Counted from the first letter of the stretch, positions 9,778-18,666 are shown. The stretch: DNA of 64,000 nucleotides from Flavobacterium sp. SUN046 (GCF_028867965.1 NZ_JAPQNT010000002.1:310001-374000), one strand, 5' to 3'. The notes: generated by a model not told the origin, from the sequence alone. Program-made: numbers and translations.

Positions 9778-12168
9778 CTAATTTCTCAACGGTTTTCCTT
9801 TGGTCAACATAAACTGAATTCTCTCCAACGTTTTTCTTTCTGTACAAAGTGATAAGAAAGCCTCACGTTCGATGTCTAATAAATATTGTTCACTTACTAA
9901 CGTTGGTTCTGATAAATCGCCACCTGCCATTACAAAAGCCAATTTATTTGCAATTTTTAAATCGTGTTCTGAGATGTATTTTCCTGCTACCATTTGGTTT
10001 GTTCCTACTAAGAACATTCCAAGAGCTTGTTTTCCAAGAACTTTAATATCCGTTCGTTTTACTGGTTGTGTGTAGCCTTGATCTGCCATTTGTAACGCCA
10101 CTTGTTTAGCAACAGCTATTTGTCTGTCTCTGTTTACCACAACAATGTCTTTTCCTTTTTGTAAAATTCCTAAATCGAAAGCTTCATAAGCAGATGTTGC
10201 TACTTTTGCCATTCCTATTGTTAGGAAGTTTTCTTGAAGTACGTTTAATTCTACGTCATTTTTACGGAATAAATCGGCTGCACGAACCGCCATTTCTTTA
10301 GAACCACCGCCACCTGGAATTACACCAACTCCAAATTCTACTAAACCAATATAGGTTTCTGCGGCAGCAACAACTCTGTCGGCGTGCATACTCATTTCGC
10401 ATCCGCCACCAAGTGTCATACCGTGTGGCGCGACAATTACTGGAATAGAAGAGTAGCGCACACGCATCATTGTGTCTTGGAACATTTTGATTGCCATATT
10501 CAATTCGTCGTATTCTTGCTCGACTGCCATCATGAAAATCATTCCGATATTAGCTCCAACAGAGAAATTCGTTCCTTGATTTCCAATTACTAATCCTTTG
10601 TATTCTTTTTCGGCTAAATCGATTGCTTTATTGATTGCGGTTAATACGCCACCACCAATGGTATTCATTTTGGAATGGAATTCTAAATTTATAATTCCGT
10701 CACCTAAATCGATAATTGACGCATCAGAATTACCCCAAACTTTATGACTTTCTCTAATATTATCTAAAATAATAAACGCATCTTGACCTGGTTTTTCGTC
10801 TTGCGATTTTGATGGAATGTTGTAAAAACACGTTTTACCATTTTTAACGGAATAAAACGATTTGTTTCCTGAAATTAACATATCGGTTACCCATGCTGCT
10901 GGTTTGTAGCCTTCAGCTTCCATCATTGCGATGGCTTTTTCTACACCAATAGCATCCCAAATTTCAAACGGACCATTTTCCCAACCGAAACCTGCTTTCA
11001 TTGCGTCGTCGATTTTGTAAAATTCGCTTGTGATTTCTGGAACTCTATTAGAACAATAAGCAAACATCGCCGAGAAATTTTTTCTATAAAAATCACCTGC
11101 TTTGTCTTTTCCTTTAACTAAAACTTTAAATCTATCGATTGGTTTATCAATGGTTTTGGTTAATTCTAAAGTTGCAAATGATGCTTTTTTTGCTGCTCTA
11201 TATTCTAAAGTATTTAAATCTAATGATAAGATTTCTTTACCTTCTTTTTTGTAAAATCCTTGCCCGGTTTTGCTTCCCAACCATTTGTTTTCCATCATTT
11301 TGTTGATGAAAGTTGGTAGTTTGAACAATTCATGTGCTTCGTCATTTGGACAATTGTCGTAAATTCCGTTTGCTACGTGAACTAAAGTATCTAAACCAAC
11401 TACGTCAACAGTTCTGAAAGTAGCCGATTTTGGACGACCGATAACTGGACCTGTTAATTTATCAACTTCTTCAATAGTCAATCCCATTTCTTTTACTTGG
11501 TGGAATAGGCTTTGGATTCCGAAGATTCCGATTCTGTTTCCAATAAAAGCTGGAGTATCTTTAGCTACAACCGAAGTTTTCCCTAAGAATTTTGAACCAT
11601 AATCAAATAGGAAATCCAATACTTCTTGCGATGTTTTTGGTCCCGGAATGATTTCGAATAATTTCAAATAGCGCGCAGGATTGAAGAAATGCGTTCCGCA
11701 GAAATGTGCTTGAAAATCATCGCTTCTTCCTTCACTCATAAAGTTAATTGGAATACCTGAGGTATTAGAAGTTACCAAAGTTCCGGGTTTACGGAATTTG
11801 TCGATTTGTTCAAAAACCAATTTCTTGATGTCTAAACGTTCTACTACAACTTCTATAATCCAATCGCAAGTTGCAATTTTAGACATGTCGTCAGTGGTGT
11901 TTCCAGTTGTAATTCGGCTAGCAAATTTCTGACTGTAAATAGGCGATGGATTACTTTTTAGAGCATTTGCCAAATGATCATTTACAATTCGGTTGCGAAC
12001 GATTTTACTTTCGAGAGTTAATCCTTTTTTACTTTCGATTTCGGTAAGTTCGTTTGGAGCAATATCCAATAGCAAAACTTCTAATCCGATGTTAGCAAAA
12101 TGACAAGCAATTCCAGAACCCATAATTCCAGATCCTACTACAGCCACTTTTTTGATTATTCTTTTCAT
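9778..12168 (-). CDS. 3-hydroxyacyl-CoA dehydrogenase / enoyl-CoA hydratase bifunctional enzyme
   Basis: The 796-residue protein starts with an NAD-binding fold (VAVVGSGIMGSGIACHFA). The hydroxyacyl-CoA dehydrogenase follows, with FCGTHFFNPARYLKLFEII and the helical GIFGIQSLFHQV region, then a second dehydrogenase C-domain. A crotonase domain from about residue 480 has NFSVGANIGMIFM and GMTLGGGCEMSMHAD. This dehydrogenase-then-hydratase order is the reverse of E. coli FadB and matches the FadN-type enzymes of Bacillus. It performs steps two and three of beta-oxidation. The 83-bp gap to the thiolase gene contains a CTTGCTTCTTGC-type simple repeat. Confidence 0.93.
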   Translation of the reverse strand: MKRIIKKVAVVGSGIMGSGIACHFANIGLEVLLLDIAPNELTEIESKKGLTLESKIVRNRIVNDHLANALKSNPSPIYSQKFASRITTGNTTDDMSKIATCDWIIEVVVERLDIKKLVFEQIDKFRKPGTLVTSNTSGIPINFMSEGRSDDFQAHFCGTHFFNPARYLKLFEIIPGPKTSQEVLDFLFDYGSKFLGKTSVVAKDTPAFIGNRIGIFGIQSLFHQVKEMGLTIEEVDKLTGPVIGRPKSATFRTVDVVGLDTLVHVANGIYDNCPNDEAHELFKLPTFINKMMENKWLGSKTGQGFYKKEGKEILSLDLNTLEYRAAKKASFATLELTKTIDKPIDRFKVLVKGKDKAGDFYRKNFSAMFAYCSNRVPEITSEFYKIDDAMKAGFGWENGPFEIWDAIGVEKAIAMMEAEGYKPAAWVTDMLISGNKSFYSVKNGKTCFYNIPSKSQDEKPGQDAFIILDNIRESHKVWGNSDASIIDLGDGIINLEFHSKMNTIGGGVLTAINKAIDLAEKEYKGLVIGNQGTNFSVGANIGMIFMMAVEQEYDELNMAIKMFQDTMMRVRYSSIPVIVAPHGMTLGGGCEMSMHADRVVAAAETYIGLVEFGVGVIPGGGGSKEMAVRAADLFRKNDVELNVLQENFLTIGMAKVATSAYEAFDLGILQKGKDIVVVNRDRQIAVAKQVALQMADQGYTQPVKRTDIKVLGKQALGMFLVGTNQMVAGKYISEHDLKIANKLAFVMAGGDLSEPTLVSEQYLLDIEREAFLSLCTERKTLERIQFMLTKGKPLRN

Positions 12169-12180
12169 TTTTTTTTAATA

Positions 12181-12250
12181 ATTATGTCAGTCTAAGCCTG
12201 TTGAAGACCTTTTTAGTGTGAAAGCACTTCGACAAGCTCAGTGTGACAAT
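12181..12250. repeat. Dispersed intergenic repeat (CTTCGACAAGCTCAG family)
   Basis: The sequence contains GCACTTCGACAAGCTCAG and is flanked by TGTCA and TGTGACA ends that can pair. The 15-mer at 12227-12241 occurs exactly, in the opposite orientation, inside purL at 35494-35508. The 13-mer AGCACTTCGACAA recurs inverted at 14831-14843. This is a dispersed palindromic repeat family of the genome. Confidence 0.65.
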
Positions 12251-12271
12251 TGTTTATTTAATTGTATTTAT

Positions 12272-12703
12272 TTAAAATATTTTTTTCTCTGTTATCAAAT
12301 CATTTATTACATCGGCTACTTCCATAAAAACTGCAATTTTTTCTTGTGATATATTTTTATGAACGGATTCATTAAATTTTAATACGGTTTCTTTTGATTG
12401 CGCGCGCATTTCTTTACCAAAATCGGTTAGGTAAATTAAAACACCACGACCATCTTCGGGATTTTTTTTTCGGGTAATTAGTCCTTTTTCTTCTAAAGTT
12501 TTTAATGTTCGTGTTAATGAAGTTGGTTCCATTCCCATTCGATTACTTATGTATGTTGATGGTGTTCCATCTTCTTTATCAATACTTAATAATGCAAATC
12601 CTATAGCCATAGATCCGTCAAACTTTGAAGCTTCTTCATTATACATTCTTGAAACTGCCTGCCAAGTTGCACGTAGAACATAATCTATAGTTTTGTCTTT
12701 CAT
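12272..12703 (-). CDS. MarR-family transcriptional regulator
   Basis: The 143-residue protein has a MarR winged-helix core: the recognition helix lies in NRMGMEPTSLTRTLKTLEEK and the wing in KNPEDGRGVLIYLTDFGKEM. A C-terminal dimer helix follows. It lies directly upstream of the fatty-acid oxidation genes on the same strand, with about 100 bp that hold a dispersed repeat in between. It most likely controls that operon in response to acyl-CoA or fatty acids, although the ligand is an inference from context only. Confidence 0.85.
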   Translation of the reverse strand: MKDKTIDYVLRATWQAVSRMYNEEASKFDGSMAIGFALLSIDKEDGTPSTYISNRMGMEPTSLTRTLKTLEEKGLITRKKNPEDGRGVLIYLTDFGKEMRAQSKETVLKFNESVHKNISQEKIAVFMEVADVINDLITEKKIF

Positions 12704-12860
12704 ATAGTAGATAATTTATATTTGTATATAAATTTTTTTAAATAATTTCGCTATAACGTTTTAGTTGCGATTACAAATATAATAAAATTTTATTATGCAC
12801 GCATAGTATTTTTATTTTTTTTCAAATTTAGTGTTAAATCCAGTATCAATGTTTTTCAAA

Positions 12861-12893
12861 TAAAAAAAGCGACCTTAAGTTAAAGTCGCTTTA
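12861..12893 (-). terminator. Rho-independent terminator after the SDR gene
   Basis: Minus-strand stem AAAGCGAC/GTCGCTTT with an 11-nt AT-rich loop, followed by a T run. It is placed 22 bp after the SDR stop. Confidence 0.75.
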
Positions 12894-12914
12894 GTAATTA
12901 TTTTTGTTAAAGAT

Positions 12915-13682
12915 TTAAATACGAAAACCTCCAGAAACTTCTATTCTTTGCGCATTAATCCACTTTGAATCATCCGAACATAAAAAGGCAACAACAGTAC
13001 CGATATCGTCTGGTAAACCAACTCTTCCTAAAGAAGTTTGCGAAGAAATCATAGTGTTATAATCTGCATTATCACGAACTGCACCACCACCAAAATCAGT
13101 TTCAATTGCGCCTGGAGCAACCGAGTTTACTCTGATTTTTCTGTTTCCTAATTCTAATGCTTGGTATCTTGTTAACGAATCAATTGCAGCTTTCATGGCG
13201 CCATAGGCCGAATATCCTGCAAATGAAAAACGCGCTAATCCAGATGAAGTATTTACGATACTACTTCCATCATTTAAAATCGATAGTAATTTTTGAGTTA
13301 AGAAAAACGGACCTTTAAAATGTATGTTTGTCATAGCATCCAGAATTTCTTCAGATGTTTCTTCAAACGATGCGTTCATTCCGATTCCTGCGTTATTAAC
13401 CAATGCATCTAGTTTTCTACCATTAAAATTCACCTCTAAAATAGAAATTACTTCATTTTTAAAAGTTTCAAATCCGCTGGTTGAAGTAATGTCTAATTGT
13501 AGTGCGAATGCTTTTTGACCAAGTGTATTGATTTCGGCAACAACTTGTTCGGCATCTTCTTTTTTAGATTGATACGTAATGATTAAATCGAATCCTTTTT
13601 TTGCTAATTGTAAAGCCGAATCTTTACCAAGACCACGACTTCCGCCTGTTATTAAGGCAATTTTGTTTGAATTATTTGACAT
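12915..13682 (-). CDS. SDR-family oxidoreductase
   Basis: The start is placed at 13682 (MSNNSNKIALITGGSRGLGK); the upstream codons to 13718 lack family similarity. The 255-residue product has the TGGSRGLG cofactor loop, NNAGIGM, the catalytic YGAMK (YxxxK), and the VNSVAPGAIETDF loop after the active site. It is a classical NAD(P)-dependent short-chain dehydrogenase, probably acting on a small ketone or alcohol. An AraC-type regulator gene lies 93 bp upstream on the same strand and may control it. Confidence 0.85.
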   Translation of the reverse strand: MSNNSNKIALITGGSRGLGKDSALQLAKKGFDLIITYQSKKEDAEQVVAEINTLGQKAFALQLDITSTSGFETFKNEVISILEVNFNGRKLDALVNNAGIGMNASFEETSEEILDAMTNIHFKGPFFLTQKLLSILNDGSSIVNTSSGLARFSFAGYSAYGAMKAAIDSLTRYQALELGNRKIRVNSVAPGAIETDFGGGAVRDNADYNTMISSQTSLGRVGLPDDIGTVVAFLCSDDSKWINAQRIEVSGGFRI

Positions 13683-13775
13683 TGTTATGAGTTTTAAAAT
13701 TACAATGCAAAGTTGCAATGAGTTTCAGTAAATACAGTTGCAATAATCAAATCAATACTTGCGAAAATCAAATAA

Positions 13776-14705
13776 CTACTCTCTAAATACCAAAGGCGAT
13801 TGATTGGTATGCTTTTTAAAGAAATTAGAAAAATGCGCTACTTCTTCAAAGCCAAGTGAATAAGCAATCTCCGAGACGTTCCAATTGGTTTGCTTGAGTA
13901 ATATTTTGGCTTCTTGATTGATTCTACTGGCAACAATTTCACTTGTAGTTCTGCCAATAGTTTCTTTCAAAACTTTGTTCAAATGATTAACGTGCACATT
14001 CAACGCATCTGCGTAATCTTTAGGCGTTTTTAATAGTAAAAGTTGTGTGATATTCTCAATTGGAAATTGTCGTTCAAGTAATTCAATAAACAACGATGTG
14101 ATTCGTGAAGCTGCAGTTTTGCCAGTTTCTGTTGGAATTATGGGCTTTAATTTTTGTCCGTAATGAATAAGTTCCATTAAATAATTACGGATTAAATCGT
14201 ATTTGAATTCATAATCGGAATCAATTTCAAGGTGCATTTTTTCAAAAACCGAATTAATTTCGTGGTATTGATTTTCAGATATTTGATAAATAAAATCACT
14301 CTGATTCGAGAAAATAGGCAAACTATCAATATCAAAACCTGTTTTAGAAAACGGTACAAAATCTTTAGTGAAAACACAAAAATGTCCAGCTTGTTCAGTT
14401 GTAATAGGCGTATAGCGGTACGGAATTTTTGGTGTTGCAAACAAAACTCCATACTCTTTTATTTCAATGGTTCTATCGGCATATTCCACATGATTTTCGC
14501 CTGCAATCAAACTTACTTTGTAATAAGTACGTTTGTTGTAAGGCATTTCGGGTTTTGTTTTGCAATTGCCATACATATTTTTGATATTGAACACATTAAA
14601 GTGACCAATATTTTTATGAATGTTATCGCTTAAAAGTTGTTCTAGATCGGGACAAGAACCACCAAAAGTGTCTTGGTAAAATTCTTTTATTGTTATTGTA
14701 TCCAT
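13776..14705 (-). CDS. AraC-family transcriptional regulator
   Basis: The 309-residue protein has an N-terminal cupin-like sensing domain (about 20-150) and a C-terminal double helix-turn-helix of the AraC type (residues about 205-309). The latter includes DYADALNVHVNHLNKVLKE and ILLKQTNWNVSEIAYSLGF, then the family signature EEVAHFSNFFKKHTNQSPL. It precedes an SDR oxidoreductase gene on the same strand, which may be its target. The inducer cannot be predicted. Confidence 0.85.
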   Translation of the reverse strand: MDTITIKEFYQDTFGGSCPDLEQLLSDNIHKNIGHFNVFNIKNMYGNCKTKPEMPYNKRTYYKVSLIAGENHVEYADRTIEIKEYGVLFATPKIPYRYTPITTEQAGHFCVFTKDFVPFSKTGFDIDSLPIFSNQSDFIYQISENQYHEINSVFEKMHLEIDSDYEFKYDLIRNYLMELIHYGQKLKPIIPTETGKTAASRITSLFIELLERQFPIENITQLLLLKTPKDYADALNVHVNHLNKVLKETIGRTTSEIVASRINQEAKILLKQTNWNVSEIAYSLGFEEVAHFSNFFKKHTNQSPLVFRE

Positions 14706-14830
14706 AAGTTTGTAAAATTCAAATATAGGAATACTTTATTTGCAAACAAGAAATTATATTGATTTGTGATTTGGTAGTAGATTAATTTTAATCTAGATTG
14801 ATTACTAGCTCGTTCGATAAAAGGTCTATT

Positions 14831-14921
14831 TTGTCGAAGTGCTTGCGAACCAACTACGAACAAAACCCCTATAAAATAGCTGTGAACCATTCAAAAGGTT
14901 TCATTTGATATCAAAACCTTT
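14831..14921. repeat. Dispersed repeat fragment and small inverted repeat
   Basis: The 294-bp gap between the AraC and DUF1963 genes holds a copy of TTGTCGAAGTGCT (14831-14843, shared with 12223-12235) and an AAAGGTTT...AAACCTTT inverted repeat (14894-14921). Part of the latter is then duplicated as TCAAAACCTT. The hairpin could end DUF1963 transcription, but it has no clear T run. I see no gene here. Confidence 0.45.
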
Positions 14922-14999
14922 CAAAACCTTTCAAATTTTTTATAGCTTATTTCAATTGTTTTTAGTGTTTGATTAAGTTTTAGATGTGTTAACAAGCAG

Positions 15000-15794
15000 C
15001 TATGAACAAGCCCATCCAAAAGCTAATTCTTCGTCATTATCTGGACTTTGGGTTAGATGACCTATTCCTGCATCGCCAAACATATACGGTATAAATTCAC
15101 TTTCGCCAAGTTGGTAAAACAACTCCATTTGAGCTTCTGTTTTGCGATCGTATGGATATTCTTCGGATTGAATCCAATAAGGCCAGCCAAATAATTTATC
15201 TGCCGAAATAGTTAGTCCGTAATCTCGTTCTTCCAAGAGTTCATAAACGTCATGTGCTTGGTCATCAATTCCAAGTAAAGCATATTCTTCAAAATGCGGA
15301 TAATCGTCTTTTGGAATCCAATCTGTTATTAATCGCTCTTCAAAAATTTCTAAAGCATTGGGCTGAATTTCTGCCGAAGGTTTTTCAATTTCAATTTTTC
15401 GACAAGCAGATGCTTTTGAAAAAGGGAAAAAAGATTCCAATTCGCCTTCACAATCCTCATTATGATTAGTACAATAAAAAAGTTGAATTAATCCGTTATC
15501 TTTTTTTGTAGGTAATTCATTTAAGTTTAATTGCAAAAATAAAGGCATATGTTTTTTACAATTTTCACATACTGGCCAATCGTTTTCATTTCTTAAATAA
15601 GGATAGCCACCATATTTTGAATGGGTTGAAAATGATTTAGCAACATCTTTTAAAACAGGCAAATAAGCTGTTCTTTTATGTTTTTCTAATTCTGCTATAA
15701 CTTCCTTATATATTTGTTCTAAATTTAGTGGTGCTGCTTCTTCTTTAGAAGTTTTATCTTCTTTTTTATTTGAAAACCAATTGAAAAATCCCAT
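15000..15794 (-). CDS. DUF1963 (YwqG-like) protein
   Basis: The 264-residue protein matches the YwqG/DUF1963 family. After a charged N-terminus (MGFFNWFSNKKEDK) it has SKYGGYPYLRNENDWPVCENC, a CxxC pair and LFLQLNLNELP, then QLFYCTNHNEDCEGE. The family ending follows: a GWPYWIQ block, FYQLGESEF and GDAGIGHLTQSP. The function of the family is not known; proteins of this type often appear in sets of accessory cytoplasmic genes. No membrane segment is present. Confidence 0.75.
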   Translation of the reverse strand: MGFFNWFSNKKEDKTSKEEAAPLNLEQIYKEVIAELEKHKRTAYLPVLKDVAKSFSTHSKYGGYPYLRNENDWPVCENCKKHMPLFLQLNLNELPTKKDNGLIQLFYCTNHNEDCEGELESFFPFSKASACRKIEIEKPSAEIQPNALEIFEERLITDWIPKDDYPHFEEYALLGIDDQAHDVYELLEERDYGLTISADKLFGWPYWIQSEEYPYDRKTEAQMELFYQLGESEFIPYMFGDAGIGHLTQSPDNDEELAFGWACS

Positions 15795-15846
15795 AATTAT
15801 GCAGTTTTAGGTTTTGATTTAGCTAATATAAACAAATAGTATTGTA

Positions 15847-16878
15847 TTATTCTTTTTGTTGCAATTTTACATTGTATCGCTCCAAACTCTTTTCCAAAAT
15901 TCCTTTCATTCGGTTGCGCAAATTTTCCGGGCTTATTACTTCTAAGCCATTTCCGAAACCCAATAGCAGTCGTTCCATTTCATAATTTACAATTAGTAGA
16001 AGATGGATGATGACGCTACCATCGTCGTTGGTTTTTATTAAGCGTTGGGTTTGATGCAACGGTTTTGTAAGTACATAAGGTGCGTTAGTTCGGTCTATCC
16101 AAAGTTCTATTTTTCTTGGTTGTAAACCTGAATTCACAGTTACACCAACTACGTTTTTATAGAACTTTTCGGCATCAAAATCTTCTTCAATGTAAGGTGT
16201 TTGAAAATCATAATCTAGCGCAATAATTCGGTCTAATGCTAAATTGGAAATAGGTGCCGTTTTGCGTTTTCTTCCAACCAAAAACCAACGATTATTGAAT
16301 TCTTTTAAAATAAATGCGTGAAACAAAAACGTGTTTTCATCACGTGAAGTGAACGATTTGTAAGTGATTTTTAATACTACTTTCTTGAAAATCGCTTGAT
16401 ACAATTGGTCTAAGAAATGCAATCCTTTTAAATTTTCGTTTTTATCCAAATGAATAACTGGTTGTGTATGAGATTTTTCGGCATAGATTTTATCTTCCAA
16501 ACGTTGTAAAATATCGGAAACATCATTGAATAAAGAAAAATCTTTGAATTGCTTCAACATCGAGACAGTTTCTGTCAAAACATTGATATCGGTTTCTGTT
16601 AGTGGAATGTCAGTTATAGTAAACTCTTCATCTTCATAACGATAATATTTTTTATCGTAAACTTCAATTGGCGCATTGTAACCCAATTTTTCACTGCGCA
16701 TCATTTGAATGTCCATTTGAATCGTACGCTTGCTAATAGACGTTTCGCGTCCTTCAAACTCATACAATGCATCCGAACACATTTCTATTAAATCGTCCAA
16801 AGTCCAAGCTCGGTAACGATTTTGCAAACATTTGTCGATTGTTTTGTATCGAATTAAAGCGTTTTTGTTTTGAGACAT
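15847..16878 (-). CDS. WYL-domain transcriptional regulator, divergent from rtcB
   Basis: The 343-residue protein starts with a winged-helix DNA-binding domain (YRAWTLDDLIEMCSDALYEF; TSISKRTIQMDIQMM). The WYL sensor domain follows around residues 150-240, ending FNNRWFLVGRKRKTAPISNL, and a WCX-type C-terminus includes LLLIVNYEMERLLLGFGNGL. WYL regulators are often tied to nucleic-acid stress and defence loci. This gene is transcribed away from rtcB across a 196-bp region holding a palindromic candidate operator that recurs at 24254, so I infer it controls both sites. Effector unknown; RNA ends or nucleotides are plausible. Confidence 0.85.
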   Translation of the reverse strand: MSQNKNALIRYKTIDKCLQNRYRAWTLDDLIEMCSDALYEFEGRETSISKRTIQMDIQMMRSEKLGYNAPIEVYDKKYYRYEDEEFTITDIPLTETDINVLTETVSMLKQFKDFSLFNDVSDILQRLEDKIYAEKSHTQPVIHLDKNENLKGLHFLDQLYQAIFKKVVLKITYKSFTSRDENTFLFHAFILKEFNNRWFLVGRKRKTAPISNLALDRIIALDYDFQTPYIEEDFDAEKFYKNVVGVTVNSGLQPRKIELWIDRTNAPYVLTKPLHQTQRLIKTNDDGSVIIHLLLIVNYEMERLLLGFGNGLEVISPENLRNRMKGILEKSLERYNVKLQQKE

Positions 16879-16968
16879 TTTTTAAAGTTGTTTCACAATG
16901 TTTCACAAAGGCACACTATGAGTACTGATTAATTTTCTATAATTAAATCAAAAATAGATTTTATTTTT

Positions 16969-17008
16969 TACTACGCAAAATAATTGCGCACTAGATAATC
17001 AATCTTTG
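16969..17008 (+). promoter_or_regulatory. Candidate WYL operator and rtcB promoter
   Basis: TACTACGCAAAATAATTGCG at 16969 is an imperfect inverted repeat (ACTACGCA / TGCGCACT, 6 of 8 paired, 7-bp spacer). It is followed by AATCTTTG at 17001-17008, which resembles the Bacteroidota -7 box TAnnTTTG. The same motif, with the same 32-bp offset to AATCTTTG, is found at 24254-24293 before the second tRNA-like array. This suggests one regulator acting on both. Confidence 0.65.
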
Positions 17009-17023
17009 TACATCAAAATAATC

Positions 17024-17056
17024 AACCTGATGTAATCATCGGAATTGCATCAGGTT
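17024..17056 (+). promoter_or_regulatory. 13-bp hairpin in the rtcB leader
   Basis: AACCTGATGTAAT (17024-17036) pairs with ATTGCATCAGGTT (17044-17056): twelve Watson-Crick pairs and one GU pair around a 7-nt CATCGGA loop. It lies between the promoter and the rtcB start codon. No T run follows, so it is not a terminator. It could control translation or stability, or be a processing site. Confidence 0.55.
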
Positions 17057-17074
17057 CACAAAAGAAAAAATGTT

Positions 17075-18496
17075 ATGAACACACCAATCAATGGAAACGA
17101 TTTAGTCGCAATAGGTTATGCTCAAGGCAAAATTATCGGAATTGCTTTAAAAATTAACAGAAGAAGAATTGGTTTCAATCGCGACCAAATGATGACTTTT
17201 TTTAAACAAGTTCTGGAATCACCTGAATTGTATATCGACCATATTATCTTTAGTACTCTTGCTATTGCTTTAATCGAAAAAGCCAACGAAAAACCAGAAG
17301 ATTTTATTCAATTAAATCCCAATCCAGACGCTTTTTCGGCTTACGGAATCGAACATATTGAAGATGGTGCAAAAAAACAAATGGAAGTTGCCATGCAATT
17401 ACCAGTAACGGTTGCCGGCGCTTTAATGCCAGATGCGCATCAAGGTTACGGATTGCCAATTGGTGGTGTTTTGGCTACCAAAAATGCTATCATTCCGTAT
17501 GGTGTTGGTGTAGATATTGGTTGTCGAATGGCATTATCGGTTTATGACATTACGGAGGATTTTTATTATGCCAACGAAAATAAATTCAAGCGAGAATTAA
17601 TTGCACATACCAAATTTGGTGCAGGTCACGGATTTACAGGTCAGTACAAGTCAAATCACGCCGTTTTGGATAGTCCTGTTTTTGAATCGAATGCTTTTAT
17701 CAAGAATTTGAAAGACAAAGCTTGGTCGCAATTGGGTTCGTCTGGTGGTGGAAATCACTTTGTAGAATTCGGAATTATGGAATTTGAAAAAGCCGATGCT
17801 GTTTTAGGAATTCCGAAAGGAAAGTATGTGGCTTTATTGACGCATTCGGGTTCGCGTGGTTTTGGTGCAACGGCTGCAGGTTATTACACTAAAATGGCGA
17901 AAGAAGTTTGCAAGTTACCCGAAATTGCTAGAAACTTGGCGTATTTAGATATGAATACCGAATTGGGTCACGATTATTGGGTGGCAATGAATTTGGCTGG
18001 CGATTATGCTTCGGCGTGTCACGAAGTGATTCACGATAAAATGGAAAAAGCATTGGGCGCAACGATTTTGGCGAAAGTAGAAAACCACCACAACTTTGCT
18101 TGGAAAGAAGTTTGGAATGGCGAAGAAGTTATTGTACACCGAAAAGGCGCAACGCCAGCAGGAAAAGGCGTAATGGGAATTATTCCAGGAAGTATGACCG
18201 CACCAGGATTTTTAGTTCGTGGAAAAGGTGAAGAGAACGCAATCAACTCGGCATCACACGGAGCAGGACGACAAATGAGTAGAACGCAAGCCATCAAAAG
18301 CATTACCAAAACCGAAATGCAAACCATCTTAAAAGACCACGGCGTTACGTTGATTGGCGCAGGTTTAGACGAAGCTCCAATGGCGTACAAAGATATTAAT
18401 TTGGTGATGAAAGCCCAAGAAGAATTGGTTGATGTTGTGGCAAAGTTCACGCCCAAAATGGTTCGAATGGCTGATGATGGTAGTCGTGAGGATTAG
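17075..18496 (+). CDS. rtcB: RtcB-family RNA ligase
   Basis: The start at 17075 (MNTPINGNDLVAIGYAQGK) gives 473 residues; the ATG at 17045 lies in the leader hairpin. The RtcB core is complete: PDAHQGYGLPIGGV, GVDIGCRMALS with the metal-binding cysteine, GGGNHFVEFG, LLTHSGSRGFG, ENHHNFAWKE with metal histidines, and SHGAGRQMSRTQA with the histidine that is guanylylated. RtcB joins 2',3'-cyclic phosphate or 3'-phosphate ends to 5'-OH ends with GTP and Mn2+, repairing tRNAs cut by anticodon nucleases. The divergent WYL regulator and the tRNA-like arrays downstream point to an inducible RNA-repair locus. Confidence 0.95.
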   Translation: MNTPINGNDLVAIGYAQGKIIGIALKINRRRIGFNRDQMMTFFKQVLESPELYIDHIIFSTLAIALIEKANEKPEDFIQLNPNPDAFSAYGIEHIEDGAKKQMEVAMQLPVTVAGALMPDAHQGYGLPIGGVLATKNAIIPYGVGVDIGCRMALSVYDITEDFYYANENKFKRELIAHTKFGAGHGFTGQYKSNHAVLDSPVFESNAFIKNLKDKAWSQLGSSGGGNHFVEFGIMEFEKADAVLGIPKGKYVALLTHSGSRGFGATAAGYYTKMAKEVCKLPEIARNLAYLDMNTELGHDYWVAMNLAGDYASACHEVIHDKMEKALGATILAKVENHHNFAWKEVWNGEEVIVHRKGATPAGKGVMGIIPGSMTAPGFLVRGKGEENAINSASHGAGRQMSRTQAIKSITKTEMQTILKDHGVTLIGAGLDEAPMAYKDINLVMKAQEELVDVVAKFTPKMVRMADDGSRED

Positions 18497-18560
18497 GGTT
18501 TAGTTTTCAGTCTCAGTTTTCAGTTTCAGTTTTCAGTGGGTTGTTGGAAAGTTATGTAAT

Positions 18561-18593
18561 TCGGAAGTCGCAGGTTCAAATCATGCTACGCAA
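18561..18593 (+). ncRNA. tRNA 3'-half-like fragment downstream of rtcB
   Basis: GCAGG-TTCAAAT-CATGC (18570-18586) is a T-arm with the conserved TTCAA loop and one stem mismatch. It is followed by a 7-nt stretch (TACGCAA) in the position of a 3' acceptor strand. No matching 5' half is visible. It lies 65 bp after the rtcB stop, after an AGTTTTCAG simple repeat (18501-18536). Confidence 0.45.
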
Positions 18594-18601
18594 ACAAAGT
18601 A

Positions 18602-18640
18602 AGTCGTATAGTTTAGTTGGGAAAACAGCAGGATATTTTA
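18602..18640 (+). ncRNA. tRNA 5'-half-like fragment downstream of rtcB
   Basis: AGTCGTA-TA-GTTT-AGTTGGGA-AAAC follows the layout of an acceptor strand, positions 8-9, and a D-arm with a 4-bp stem and the conserved GG in the loop. A GCAGG stretch then stands where the anticodon stem would begin, but no partner follows. It looks like the start of a degenerate tRNA-like element cut short. Confidence 0.4.
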
Positions 18641-18666
18641 GAAACTATTTGATTGAAAATACATTT

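Noticed and set aside
9695..9847. N-terminal extension of the thiolase
   Set aside because: The extra 51 codons overlap the preceding gene and are rich in Lys/Arg from a simple repeat; the family N-terminus starts at 9694.
18497..18540. AGTTTTCAG tandem stretch as a CRISPR or operator array
   Set aside because: Low-complexity repeat with no regular spacers; similar CTTGCTTCTTGC and AGTAAAG stretches occur elsewhere in the window between genes.
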